A DNA stretch of 64,000 nucleotides from CALLPQ01 sp038531745 (lineage in GTDB: Bacteria; Pseudomonadota; Alphaproteobacteria; Caulobacterales; Parvularculaceae). Where the stretch lies: contig JBCBBJ010000011.1 in NCBI GenBank assembly GCA_038531745.1, positions 1 to 64,000 on the forward strand, read 5' to 3'. Below the pieces are notes generated by a model, which was given only the letters and a program-made list of their open reading frames with translations, had not been told where the DNA came from and made no database searches. Each line of letters starts with the position of its first letter. Position 1 is the first letter of the stretch. Shown piece after piece: positions 44,875-53,848 of the stretch. The position numbers and the translations under genes are program-made.

Positions 44875-45051
44875 TCAGGCGTCCCTCGCGCTCGCACGAT
44901 CAGACTTCGCACGTCCGCGGCAACGGTCCGAGCAATATTTTACCGTTTCCCAGTTTTTGGCCCATTTCATTCGCCAATCAAAAGGCCGCTCACAAACCGG
45001 GCACATTTTAGCGGGCAACCCGTCTTTTTTGCGATAGCGCTTCTCAGCCAT
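44875..45051 (-). CDS. DUF2256 zinc-ribbon protein
   Basis: This 58-aa protein has a zinc ribbon made by CPVC and YCSDRC around the motif PFDWRMKWAKNWETVKYC, which is diagnostic of DUF2256. The start at 45051 (MAEKRYRKKDGL) has an AAGGA site eight bases upstream; a GTG seven codons earlier is less likely. The function is unknown; such genes are often near photolyase genes, which I do not see here. Confidence 0.88.
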   Translation of the reverse strand: MAEKRYRKKDGLPAKMCPVCERPFDWRMKWAKNWETVKYCSDRCRGRAKSDRASARDA

Positions 45052-45178
45052 TGCTGAAATCCTTCTTCTCACAGATGCTGATCAGGCATAGGATACGCCT
45101 ATGAAGCAATCATACGCTTTCTTGGCGCGCGCGGGTATCGCCAACAGCGCACGCATTTTTTCGGGAGGTTCTCAGCTT

Positions 45179-45619
45179 GTGTCCCCATTTAATTGCAAAA
45201 TCCTATCAGTCCTTGTTCTATTTGTCGCATTAGCCATTTGTCCCGCTGCCTCGGCCTTAAATGAGGGTGAACCGGAGCCCAGCGCCACTGCCGCTGCTGT
45301 TCTCGATAAATATAATCGCACGGGCGAATTTCAGTCCTGTCTCAATCTGCGCCGCATTGCGCAAATAAAGCCGCTCGATGCCCAATACTTCCTCATTCGC
45401 GCCAATGGGGGCGCGCGCTATCTGAATATCGTCACCAGGGGATGCCGCGGTGCTGCGCGCAACCGAAACCGTATCCAATACACAACGTCAACCGGGCGGC
45501 TTTGCCGGAACGAAATCATCAATGTGATTGATAACACCAGCGGTATTTTCGCAGGCAGCTGCGGTCTGGGATCATTTGAAAGGCTGGAGAAAAAAGAAAA
45601 ACCTAAGGCTGACGAATAA
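45179..45619 (+). CDS. DUF6491-type secreted protein
   Basis: A GTG at 45179 gives a 146-aa protein with a clean signal peptide (CKILSVLVLFVALAIC, cleavage near ASA). The mature part shows FQSCLNLRRI, RGCRG, RLCRNEIINVID and GSCGLGSFE, the four-cysteine pattern of DUF6491. GGGAGG lies ten bases upstream of the GTG. The longer frame from ATG 45101 lacks a signal peptide near its start. No function is known. Confidence 0.72.
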   Translation: MSPFNCKILSVLVLFVALAICPAASALNEGEPEPSATAAAVLDKYNRTGEFQSCLNLRRIAQIKPLDAQYFLIRANGGARYLNIVTRGCRGAARNRNRIQYTTSTGRLCRNEIINVIDNTSGIFAGSCGLGSFERLEKKEKPKADE

Positions 45620-45820
45620 TAATCCCGATACGAATGATATTAAGGCTTAATGGCCCGTAGAGGCGTTGAAGTTGCCGCGTCAAGGCGCGCAAAATAGGCA
45701 CCGTAAGAAAATCATTTTTGAGTTTCTTGATGGCGTATTCAAACGCGATGCCAGTAATCTCGCGTTTTTTATCGTAAACAGAGTGTTAAAAAATCAGTCA
45801 ACGGATCATGCGAGGAGGCA

Positions 45821-45836
45821 TTAACGAGATTTTAGG
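45821..45836 (+). promoter_or_regulatory. Near-consensus CtrA box upstream of Sel1-like gene
   Basis: TTAACGAGATTTTAGG matches TTAA-N7-TTAAC in all but the last two positions. It lies about 80 bp before the next start codon. Confidence 0.4.
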
Positions 45837-45917
45837 TTACCGTTGAGCAATATTCTCTTGGTTAATCAGTCCGGGCCAAAAGGGGCGAAGGGTGACTGAT
45901 AGGCAGAGGGAAAATAC

Positions 45918-46202
45918 ATGTCTGTTGCTTTTGATACGCATACGCTGGAATCGGCACAACCGGTTCTGACCAGTGAGGAAATGTACCGCCGGGGGCTTGC
46001 CGCTTCAATCGCGGTTTCAAACTCGCGTCTTGATCTGATTGAGGCGCATAAATGGTTTAATCTTGCTGCCATGCAAGGCAATGCCGAGGCGCGCCACTAC
46101 CGGGCTGAGCTTGCCCGCGAATTGTCCACCGATGAGATGTCTGAGGCCCAACGGTTGGCACGCGAATATCTGTCCACCCATGCACCACGTATCTTTGGCT
46201 GA
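45918..46202 (+). CDS. Small Sel1-repeat protein
   Basis: The 94-aa cytoplasmic protein contains a Sel1-like helix pair (DLIEAHKWFNLAAMQGNAEARHYRAELA) and little else. Alphaproteobacteria often have such single-repeat proteins. The ATG at 45918 has GAGGG upstream. A near-consensus CtrA box precedes it. A role as an adaptor is possible. Confidence 0.8.
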   Translation: MSVAFDTHTLESAQPVLTSEEMYRRGLAASIAVSNSRLDLIEAHKWFNLAAMQGNAEARHYRAELARELSTDEMSEAQRLAREYLSTHAPRIFG

Positions 46203-46357
46203 GGCGACTACCGTTCGCTTTTGTATCGATCGTGTCGTTCCCCTGATAAGCGCCGCAATTGTTTTGCGCGCTTGCGGCTTTTAGCCAGTGCGCCTACGGC
46301 TGACAGAGGCGCATCGCATAGCGCTGACTAACCGCACTCTTGGGAGAGGAAACGCAC

Positions 46358-47212
46358 ATGGTACCTGCGGCGTCGTCTGACGGGCCATCGGGGGGGTCAG
46401 GTCAAACGCCGCCGGTGTTTGAACGCTCCGCGACGGTTCTACTACTGGATGATAGCACAGGGCCGATGCAGGTTTTGATGGGGGAACGCGCGGCAACCAT
46501 GGGGTTCGCAGCCGGCGCGTTGGTTTTTCCTGGTGGTAAAGTTGATCAGGCCGATAAAGCCCCGCCATGGCGGTTGGCTGACGGGTCCTCCCATCGCGCA
46601 CTCCAGGCTAGTCCTGATACGGAGCATGATGTACGCGTCGCTGCCATCCGTGAGCTCTTTGAAGAATGCGGTATTCTTCTTGCCTATCGCGATGGCGAGC
46701 TCCTAACCGGTGAGGCGCTTTCGGCGCTCGTCCCCGATCTCATGGCGATGCGCAACGCCATCAATGACGATGCCCAGCTTTTTGCTCAATTCCTCACAGA
46801 CCACGCGCTTACCCCGGCTTTCGACCAACTCACTTTTTTTGCCCGGTGGAAAACGCCAGCCATGGTCAATCGACGCTTTGACACCTGGTTTTTTGCCGCG
46901 CGCGTCCCGCCGGGTCACGTGGCAGTGGCCGATGGTGCTGAATCTCTCAGCGCAGAATGGGCGACGCCCACACAGTTTTTAGCCCGCAGCGATAAGGGGG
47001 ACGCAAAGATTATCTTCCCAACGGCCCGCAATCTGGAGCGGCTTCGCGACTTTGGCAGTGTGAAGGCCGTCATCGCGCATGGCGATCCCGGTGAGCGCGA
47101 TGCGATAACGCCAGCCGTGAAGGATATTGACGGTGAGCGCTATCTCACAATACCGGATGGCCTTGGCTATCCCGTCACCCGTGAAGCGCTAGAAAAAGCG
47201 GTACGCGGATAA
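46358..47212 (+). CDS. NUDIX hydrolase
   Basis: The 284-aa protein hydrolyses a nucleoside-diphosphate-linked compound. The NUDIX fold begins at FERSATVLLLDD, has ALVFPGGKVD and, after an insertion, the core AAIRELFEECGILLAYR. The layout with the long insertion is that of larger alphaproteobacterial NUDIX proteins of unknown substrate. The ATG at 46358 follows GGGAGAGGAAA; a TTG six codons upstream is unlikely. Confidence 0.87.
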   Translation: MVPAASSDGPSGGSGQTPPVFERSATVLLLDDSTGPMQVLMGERAATMGFAAGALVFPGGKVDQADKAPPWRLADGSSHRALQASPDTEHDVRVAAIRELFEECGILLAYRDGELLTGEALSALVPDLMAMRNAINDDAQLFAQFLTDHALTPAFDQLTFFARWKTPAMVNRRFDTWFFAARVPPGHVAVADGAESLSAEWATPTQFLARSDKGDAKIIFPTARNLERLRDFGSVKAVIAHGDPGERDAITPAVKDIDGERYLTIPDGLGYPVTREALEKAVRG

Positions 47213-47287
47213 AGCCATTCGGTCGTTGGCATTTAATCTCCCATCCCCGCTCTTAAAAACGCCGAATTCCAATGAGTTCACTTCCAT

Positions 47288-47352
47288 GTCCTTCGACGCA
47301 CAGGTGCGGTCTTCGACCCGCCGTGGCGATGCCTGTGTGCGCATCGAAGGAC
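47288..47352. repeat. Inverted repeat between NUDIX and M23 genes
   Basis: A perfect 9-bp arm pair (GTCCTTCGA at 47288 with TCGAAGGAC ending at 47352) continues inward with partial pairing (GCACAGG against CCTGTGTGC). It would form a strong RNA hairpin in the gap between convergent genes. No T-run follows, so it is not a standard terminator. It may be a small RNA or stabilising hairpin. Confidence 0.5.
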
Positions 47353-47511
47353 TGCCTGCCAGGACCCAAAATGACAGGTCGGTGCTTAAGGTCGAACAAG
47401 GTTACGGTATGTGCCAACAAGTCTGGGTCTAGTGCTCATGCTTTCTCTGGCATCAGGTTGAAACTGTCTGTATCCCAAGCATTGCCGTGTACTGGACGTG
47501 ATTTTACCTTT

Positions 47512-49491
47512 TTAAGGTGCACCGATCATTTGCGTAAGTTGCGGTGCCCTTTCAAATGCTGGGGAGCGCAAGCGGTCTATTTTTTCGCGGTGCCTTTCAA
47601 ACTTTGTACTGGTTTTGCCGGTCAGAACGGTTCCCGTGGCGATTTTTAGGGCCTGGGGATTTACCGGTTTGCCACGATAATGCACCTCATAATGAAGGTG
47701 CGGTCCGGTGGATCGGCCCGTTGTGCCCACATAGCCAATGATATCGCCTTGGCGCACCCGTTTACCTTTGCGAATACCGCGGGCAAAGCCTTTTAGGTGT
47801 GCATAGGCGGTTTTATACCGGTTGGCATGTTTTATTCGGATATAGTTTCCGTAGGAACCAAATCGGTTGGCTCTCTCAATAATTCCGTCGCCAGTTGCTT
47901 TAATCGGTGTACCCCGGCGCGCGGCAAAGTCGACGCCTTTATGGGTCTTGCGATAGCCAAGGATGGGGTGTTTTCGCGGCCCAAACCGCGATGATAACCG
48001 CGCCCCGTCGATGGGCGTTTTCATGAGTAGCCGCCGGGCGCTTTTTCCTTGTGTATCAAAATAGTCGGCCCGTTGTGTCGATGTTGCCGGATCAAAGAAA
48101 TAGTAGCCCTTTTCCCGGCGTTGGCCTCGCCAACTTAGGCGCCCGAAGAGAATTTGGCCGCCATCGACAATTTTGCCCTCATCATCATAGATGACCTCGT
48201 AAATCGCCTCGAACCGATCCCCGGCAAAAATATCACGCTGAAAGTCGATATCGTAGGCAAACACATTTGCAAAGGCATTGATGACGCTGTCGGGTGCACC
48301 TTTGGCTTTCATGGATAGGTAAAGGTTACCGCGAATTTCGCCGCTACTGGCGCGCAGACGCCGGGTGCGTTCAACCGCCGCAAGTTTTGCTGCGAAGGTT
48401 CCATCCCCCTGCCGTTTCACGGACAATTTGTTTCCATCACTTGTGCGTGTACTGATTACCGTTACCGCTGGCGCTGGGCTGCTATCCCCTTGGGCTTGTT
48501 GAAACGCCGTTTGATTGGCCGCTTGCAACGTCACCTCAAAACGATACCCCGCCGGTAATGCGCGCAAACGGATATGCGGGCCCAGAGCTTTGATGATTTG
48601 GCTCTGATCCTTGCCGGAAATGCCGGTGCGCGAAAAAAGACTGGCAATCGTCTCCCCGCGGCGCAATTGAACCGTTTGCGTGCGTGCGGAGGCAGTTAGG
48701 TCACCGTCAAAACTCGCCAGCAAAGCCTGATCCGACAAACGTTTGGGCGATCGTTTCAGGCGTGCATCAGTATAGGGACTAAAACTGTTTCCGGTGCCAT
48801 CGTCACTCATATCCGCTTCACCCATATCAGCGGTGGCGAAAAAAGATGTGGGGCGTAGCGGCGTTGAATAAAGGGCAGTCTGCTGCAAGTTCAAAGGGTG
48901 AACCGAGAGCGGGTCGCGCACATCAATGGCGGGCGCGCTCTGTGTCTCACCGCCCGCGAAATCAAGTGCTATGGTATTGGACTGCCCGCGCGGTTTTCGC
49001 CTTGGGGTGAACCGGTCTTTTGCGCGTTGATCCGGCATTGGTCCCGCCGCCACAACGGCCACTTGGTGGGTTCCGCGCGGTTTCAAGGTGGGGCTATCAA
49101 AATGAAAGCGGGGGCCTTCAGGGGGCAGCGCCGTTGCTGCGGTCACGGGCAGTGCAGGCTCGGTCTCATCTTGTGACGGCGGGGCCATGGCCGTGGCTGG
49201 CCTGACAATGGCGGGCATACTTACGTGGCGCGGTACCGATGAATCGCCCATGGTTTCTGGCTTTGTCACCATGGCGCTAATGAGCGGGCGGGCCCCCATG
49301 GCGACGAGCAACACAACGGCGCCAACGATCAACACCCCCACGGCCAAACCCCAAGGCTGCCGGCCACTGGTTTGCACTGGCCCCGTTTCAAATTGAGTGT
49401 GGGTTAGCCGCCCGATGCCCTCATGGTAGGCACGCTCTTTTCGCTTTTTTTGGCGTCGCCGGACAGGGTAAGCGCTCATGGTACTCATCAC
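47512..49491 (-). CDS. M23 (LytM-type) metallopeptidase
   Basis: The 659-aa protein has a basic cytoplasmic head (RRRQKKRKER), one membrane helix (about 47-67), a disordered Pro/Ala-rich periplasmic linker (to about 260), a LysM/opacity-like region (LRRGETIASLFSRTGIS), and a C-terminal peptidase domain. The zinc motifs are HKGVDFAA and HLHYEV, with GTTGRSTGPHLHYEVHY matching active family members. It cleaves peptide cross-links in the cell wall. It is divergent from chpT. Confidence 0.93.
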   Translation of the reverse strand: MMSTMSAYPVRRRQKKRKERAYHEGIGRLTHTQFETGPVQTSGRQPWGLAVGVLIVGAVVLLVAMGARPLISAMVTKPETMGDSSVPRHVSMPAIVRPATAMAPPSQDETEPALPVTAATALPPEGPRFHFDSPTLKPRGTHQVAVVAAGPMPDQRAKDRFTPRRKPRGQSNTIALDFAGGETQSAPAIDVRDPLSVHPLNLQQTALYSTPLRPTSFFATADMGEADMSDDGTGNSFSPYTDARLKRSPKRLSDQALLASFDGDLTASARTQTVQLRRGETIASLFSRTGISGKDQSQIIKALGPHIRLRALPAGYRFEVTLQAANQTAFQQAQGDSSPAPAVTVISTRTSDGNKLSVKRQGDGTFAAKLAAVERTRRLRASSGEIRGNLYLSMKAKGAPDSVINAFANVFAYDIDFQRDIFAGDRFEAIYEVIYDDEGKIVDGGQILFGRLSWRGQRREKGYYFFDPATSTQRADYFDTQGKSARRLLMKTPIDGARLSSRFGPRKHPILGYRKTHKGVDFAARRGTPIKATGDGIIERANRFGSYGNYIRIKHANRYKTAYAHLKGFARGIRKGKRVRQGDIIGYVGTTGRSTGPHLHYEVHYRGKPVNPQALKIATGTVLTGKTSTKFERHREKIDRLRSPAFERAPQLTQMIGAP

Positions 49492-49700
49492 TACGGAACG
49501 GGCAGGGGTTGGCCTTGCCGTTTCAGGGGGGTCAAAGAAGCCAGAGCCCGGCCTTCAACCTGACACTGTTAGTAAAGTCTTTAACGGTCCATAGAGCAAG
49601 TCATGCGCCACAATGAGAGGGCGGAAATTGCTGAGATGACGGCCCTAAACCCAGGCAGCGAATCGGTCGACGGTCTCGAAACAAAAATAGGATCAGCACC

Positions 49701-50387
49701 ATGAATGATATGTCTCAGTCCACCGTCGATCACACGCCCGGCGATCTGCCCCTTGATGATGTCTCAAAACTGACCGCGCTCGATTTGTCGGCGCTTTTGT
49801 GTTCGCGGGTGTGTCACGATTTGATCAATCCGGTGGGGGCCATTGGCTCTGGGCTATCCATGCTTGATGATACGGACAGCGATGCGGATATGCGCGAGAT
49901 GGCGGACAGTCTGGTGCGTGAAGGCACAGGCAAGGCGCTGGCGCTCCTGAGTTTTGCGCGGCTCGCCTATGGCGCGGCCGGCGGATACGGCGTGCAAATC
50001 AAGACCGAGGAAGCCGAAGAGGTTCTGATCACCCTATTTGATACCACAAAGGCCACCCTCGATTGGCAGGTACCCGTCGGGATTGCGGATAAGAACCGCA
50101 TCAAGGTCCTGTTGATCCTAACCGCCGCGGCCAGTGAATGCGTGCCGAGGGGCGGCGATGTGACCGTGACGCAGGTGGGCGCAAGCTATCATCTGACCAT
50201 CACTGGTCCACGGCTCTTCTTGAATGATGACTTTGTCCGCGCGCTTGGCGGCGATGGGGCAGATATCAAGCCAAAATATACGCCGGCCTATCTTGCCGCG
50301 CTCCTCGCGCGCGAACAGGGTGGGCACCTCACCGCCGTCCGCACTGACGACGCGATCACCATGGCAGCTGAGTTTGCGCAAACATGA
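49701..50387 (+). CDS. chpT: Histidine phosphotransferase ChpT
   Basis: ChpT passes phosphate from CckA to CtrA and CpdR in the alphaproteobacterial cell-cycle circuit. The 228-aa protein has the dimer helix with phospho-acceptor His39 in LCSRVCHDLINPVGAIGSGL, and a degenerate ATPase-like second domain (from about 110). Its length is normal. It is followed 118 bp later by a receiver-only protein, separated by a CtrA-like box. The perfect CtrA boxes in the window are potential outputs of this pathway. Confidence 0.93.
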   Translation: MNDMSQSTVDHTPGDLPLDDVSKLTALDLSALLCSRVCHDLINPVGAIGSGLSMLDDTDSDADMREMADSLVREGTGKALALLSFARLAYGAAGGYGVQIKTEEAEEVLITLFDTTKATLDWQVPVGIADKNRIKVLLILTAAASECVPRGGDVTVTQVGASYHLTITGPRLFLNDDFVRALGGDGADIKPKYTPAYLAALLAREQGGHLTAVRTDDAITMAAEFAQT

Positions 50388-50443
50388 TTGGTACGCCCGT
50401 TCCTAATGCCGGTGCCGGTTGCAAGACATGTTTTAGGCTGCGG

Positions 50444-50459
50444 TTAACCTGAAGCTAAC
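50444..50459 (+). promoter_or_regulatory. Near-consensus CtrA box upstream of receiver gene
   Basis: TTAACCTGAAGCTAAC differs from TTAA-N7-TTAAC in one position. It lies 46 bp before the receiver gene's start codon. Confidence 0.55.
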
Positions 50460-50505
50460 AGCTGCCGGGGATACTTCGATCCTAGTCTCGTTAGGGGATC
50501 CCGGC

Positions 50506-50982
50506 ATGCAAACCTGCCTTATTGTTGAAGATAGCGCTGTAATACGCACCATCATGGCTGAAATGCTGAAGGAGTTGGGCTTGTCCCCGGTTGAGTGCGC
50601 CACCGCCACCGAGGCAGTTGATTACTGCTGTCAAGATCACCCATCGGTTGTGTTTCTTGACTGGGACCTACCCAGCTTGGGGGCTCTTGATTTTTTGCGC
50701 GGAGTTGGCGGTTTGCCCACCGACGAGCGCCCGCACATCGTGTTGTGCGCCACAGAAAACGATCCGCAGCAATTCGCGCTGGCCCACGCGGCCGGGGCAG
50801 CCCACCATCTTCTGAAGCCGTTCGATAAGCGCCGCCTCGCCGTTAAATTGGCGGATATTGGTGTCCTTGAAGAGGCAGCTGTTCCGTCCGCTGATGGCAA
50901 TGAAAATGGCAGCGATGGTGGCAATTTGGCGTTGGAAGAGGACGCACCCGCCCAAAGCGCCCCGGATGTTGCTTCTGGCTAA
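50506..50982 (+). CDS. Single-domain response regulator next to chpT
   Basis: The 158-aa protein is a receiver domain (residues 1-120) with acid pocket ED near 8-9, phosphorylation site Asp52 in FLDWDLPS, and Lys in LLKPF (about 104). The switch position that is usually Thr or Ser appears to be Cys (LCATEN). A disordered acidic tail follows (about 120-158). It has no output domain. Adjacency to chpT suggests it receives phosphate from, or competes in, the CckA-ChpT relay. A CtrA-like box lies directly upstream. Confidence 0.88.
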   Translation: MQTCLIVEDSAVIRTIMAEMLKELGLSPVECATATEAVDYCCQDHPSVVFLDWDLPSLGALDFLRGVGGLPTDERPHIVLCATENDPQQFALAHAAGAAHHLLKPFDKRRLAVKLADIGVLEEAAVPSADGNENGSDGGNLALEEDAPAQSAPDVASG

Positions 50983-51030
50983 TCCATCTCAAGGGCGCAC
51001 TCCCTGACAGATTCTGCCGAAAATAGGGCA

Positions 51031-51046
51031 TTAACGTCCCAATAAC
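51031..51046 (+). promoter_or_regulatory. Near-consensus CtrA box upstream of secreted basic protein
   Basis: TTAACGTCCCAATAAC differs from TTAA-N7-TTAAC in one position. It lies 105 bp before the next gene. Confidence 0.5.
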
Positions 51047-51151
51047 CTTGTTATCGGCGCAAATGGGCGTCAATCGTGCCAGATTTAGCTGTTTATATCA
51101 CCATATCGATCCCGGCCCCACTTCTGGGGCCTGACAAGAAGGGAGATCGCG

Positions 51152-51670
51152 ATGCGTGTGACCACAGCACCTTTACTCAAACGCGCCATGTTGGCGCTTA
51201 CCGGTGGCCTTGCCGGCTTAGCTGTCATGGCCGCAACGCCAGCTTCGGCCAACGCCTATGACAAGCAGGTCTCAAAATATGAAAAAAGCGACCACCGTGC
51301 GCACCATAACCAGCGCAAAGACCGCTTTACAAAAGATCGCTTCCATCGGGCTGACCCCTATCGCCGTAATGGTGTGCGTATTTCCGTGAACACGCGCGAC
51401 CGATATAACCGCGATAATCGATTCGATAACCGGTATGATAATCGTCGCCGTGGGTCTGATTCCAAGGTGATCAAGCGCGAGCGATTCCGCACTCGGTACA
51501 ATGCGCGGATCGTTCTTACCGAAGAGGTGACCTTTGGGCGCAGAGGAAATCGCCTTGTGTGTACGGTGGCGGTTCGTGGCCCGGAAGCCGATTGTATTTC
51601 GCGTCGCCGCTTAAACCGGATTGCCAATAACTATTGTTCTCGCGATGCGCGCGTCCGTATCCTGGCATAG
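51152..51670 (+). CDS. Secreted basic Arg/Asn-rich protein
   Basis: The 172-aa protein has a signal peptide (about residues 1-33, ATPASANA) and a highly charged middle (about 38-105) rich in Arg, Asp, Asn and Tyr, including RDNRFDNRYDNRRR. A folded C-terminal part has two Cys (LVCTVAVRGPEADC) and a third in NNYCSRD. The ATG has GGGAG upstream. I recognise no family. It may be an envelope-associated or polymer-binding protein. A near-consensus CtrA box is upstream and a strong terminator downstream. Confidence 0.75.
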   Translation: MRVTTAPLLKRAMLALTGGLAGLAVMAATPASANAYDKQVSKYEKSDHRAHHNQRKDRFTKDRFHRADPYRRNGVRISVNTRDRYNRDNRFDNRYDNRRRGSDSKVIKRERFRTRYNARIVLTEEVTFGRRGNRLVCTVAVRGPEADCISRRRLNRIANNYCSRDARVRILA

Positions 51671-51716
51671 TCCGGCAATCTCGAAGACCCATGTGGCGTA
51701 AACATGGTGTTGCGTA

Positions 51717-51750
51717 CAAAACCCCCGTCCCTCTGGGCCGGGGGTTTTTC
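51717..51750 (+). terminator. Rho-independent terminator
   Basis: The perfect stem ACCCCCG/CGGGGGT with an 11-nt loop is followed by TTTTTC. It ends the secreted-protein transcript and separates it from the galactoside locus. Confidence 0.92.
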
Positions 51751-51863
51751 TTTGCGCTTTGGCCATAGTTTTCCGTTGCCAGCTTGTGAAAAACCCCGGC
51801 AAAATAAAGTGCTGGGGCATATGGCAGCCCGCTGATCCCCCTCAATGAAGACCGGTGACACAG

Positions 51864-53813
51864 ATGAAAATTGGCGTTTGTTACTACCCTGAACAATGGG
51901 ATCAAAACCAGTGGTCAGTTGATGCGCAGAATATGGCGGCATGCGGAATACGTGTTGTGCGCATTGCAGAGTTTGCTTGGGCCACCCTGGAACCAGAGCC
52001 TGGCAACTTTGACTGGACCTGGCTTGATATGGTGATGGATCTTTTTCATCGCCATGAGATTGGGGTGATCCTTGGGACACCCACAGCAACACCGCCAAAG
52101 TGGCTTATTGATCTGCATCCGGATATTCTTGCATTTGATGAAAATGGTCACCCGCGCCGGTTTGGCTCGCGGCGCCATTATTGCTTTTCATCGCCGATTT
52201 ATCGTCGTGAAAGCGCACGGATCGTCACGCTCATGGCCCAACGCTATGCAGATCATCCCGCGCTCATCGGTTGGCAGACTGACAATGAATATGGATGTCA
52301 CGATACGGTACGCAGCTATTCTGCCAATGCCGCTGCGGCCTTCCGCAGCTGGTTGCGTGAAAAATATGCGGACATTGCCGCCCTGAATAGGGCATGGGGA
52401 ACATGCTTCTGGTCGCAGACTTACCGTCATTTCGATGAAATTGATCTACCCATGCAGACGGTGACGGAGGCAAACCCTGCCCACCGGCTCGATTTTTACC
52501 GCTTCTCTTCCGATCAGGTTGTTGCTTATAATCGTCTGCAGACAGATATTTTGAAGAAACAGACGCCCTATGCTGATGTTTATCATAATTTCATGGGGCA
52601 TTTTCTTGATTTTGACCATTTTGATCTGGGTAAGGATATTGATGTGGCGGTGTGGGATAGCTATCCCCTCGGTTTTCTTGATCAGGAGGCATATGACGCC
52701 GAAGCCAAGCGCCTTTTTATGCGACAAGGGCACCCCGATTTTGCCGGCTTGCACCATGATCTGTATCGCGCCTGTGCCGATGGGCGGTGGGGGGTGATGG
52801 AACAACAGCCGGGCCCGGTAAACTGGGCACCTAATAATCCCGCCCCGCTTCCCGGTATGGTGCGGTTATGGGGACATGAGGCGCGTGCCCATGGCGCAGA
52901 ACTCTTTAGTGTTTTCCGCTGGCGGCAAGCGCCTTTTGCCCAGGAAAATCTCCATGCCGGGATGCGGTGTGTGAATGATCGCCCGGCCCCGGCCTATGGC
53001 GAGGTGGAAACCCTTGCCCGCGAGGTCAAAGAGCATCCGGTATCGGGGGCGTACTCAACGCCGACATCTAAGGCCAAAATTGCGCTTATCTTCAGCTATG
53101 AAACGGCCTGGATGTCGCAAATCAAGCCTCAAGGGACCCAGTGGGATTATTTCTTTCTTGTCTTCAATTGGTACCGCGCGGTTCGTCAATTGGGCCAGGA
53201 CGTTGATATTGTACCGCCAGGGCGTGACCTCACAGGGTATAAACTCGTTCTGGTGCCAAGTCTGATGCAGGTGAGCAAGGACGCCGCCCATGCATTCGAG
53301 GCGTGTGAGGGCGAGCTTGTCTTTGGTCCGCGTACCGATAGCTTTACGGAAAATATGCAAATCCCCAGCGGTCTCGGATTTTCAAGCCTGTCGTCGCTAT
53401 TGCCCATCACGATTGTTCGTGCTGAGAGCTTTCCGAAGTTTTACGCGGAAACCGCGCGCTTTGACGGGAAACCTGTTGCAATCGGCGGATGGCTTGATCA
53501 TATCGAAACCGCGCTGTTGCCGAAGATTGTCAGTGACGCGGGCAATGCGCTCTATTTTCATGAGGGTCGCACCCATTATGTGGCCGGTATTCCCGATACG
53601 GCTTTTCTGGATAGCCTCATAACAAACTGTCTGGAACGGGCGGGGCTCGTGATTAGGCGGCACGTGGCCGGTGCGCGGACCCGAAGCATCGGTGATTATC
53701 AGTATACCTTTAATTATGGTCCCTCACCGATTTCACTTGAGGCCGATAACATGCTTTATGCCGGGCGAACGTTATCGGCTGGCGGCGTTGGCTTGACGCG
53801 AAATAATCCGTAA
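51864..53813 (+). CDS. Beta-galactosidase, GH42
   Basis: The 649-aa enzyme releases beta-linked galactose. The N-terminal TIM barrel begins MKIGVCYYPEQW. The acid/base is Glu142 in QTDNEYG and the nucleophile is Glu313 in GVMEQQPGPVNW. A trimerisation-type middle domain and a short C-terminal beta domain follow. There is no signal peptide, so it acts in the cytoplasm on an imported substrate. I use the ATG at 51864 over a GTG three codons earlier. It converges on glpR with 35 bp between. Its promoter region shows no evident GlpR site. Confidence 0.93.
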   Translation: MKIGVCYYPEQWDQNQWSVDAQNMAACGIRVVRIAEFAWATLEPEPGNFDWTWLDMVMDLFHRHEIGVILGTPTATPPKWLIDLHPDILAFDENGHPRRFGSRRHYCFSSPIYRRESARIVTLMAQRYADHPALIGWQTDNEYGCHDTVRSYSANAAAAFRSWLREKYADIAALNRAWGTCFWSQTYRHFDEIDLPMQTVTEANPAHRLDFYRFSSDQVVAYNRLQTDILKKQTPYADVYHNFMGHFLDFDHFDLGKDIDVAVWDSYPLGFLDQEAYDAEAKRLFMRQGHPDFAGLHHDLYRACADGRWGVMEQQPGPVNWAPNNPAPLPGMVRLWGHEARAHGAELFSVFRWRQAPFAQENLHAGMRCVNDRPAPAYGEVETLAREVKEHPVSGAYSTPTSKAKIALIFSYETAWMSQIKPQGTQWDYFFLVFNWYRAVRQLGQDVDIVPPGRDLTGYKLVLVPSLMQVSKDAAHAFEACEGELVFGPRTDSFTENMQIPSGLGFSSLSSLLPITIVRAESFPKFYAETARFDGKPVAIGGWLDHIETALLPKIVSDAGNALYFHEGRTHYVAGIPDTAFLDSLITNCLERAGLVIRRHVAGARTRSIGDYQYTFNYGPSPISLEADNMLYAGRTLSAGGVGLTRNNP

Positions 53814-53848
53814 TGTTTGGCGTGCCTGCGTTGCTGATAGGCTTGTGC

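Noticed and set aside
51671..51863. GlpR operator before the GH42 gene
   Set aside because: I looked for ATGTTCG or CGAACAT halves in this gap and saw none, so GH42 may be controlled separately.
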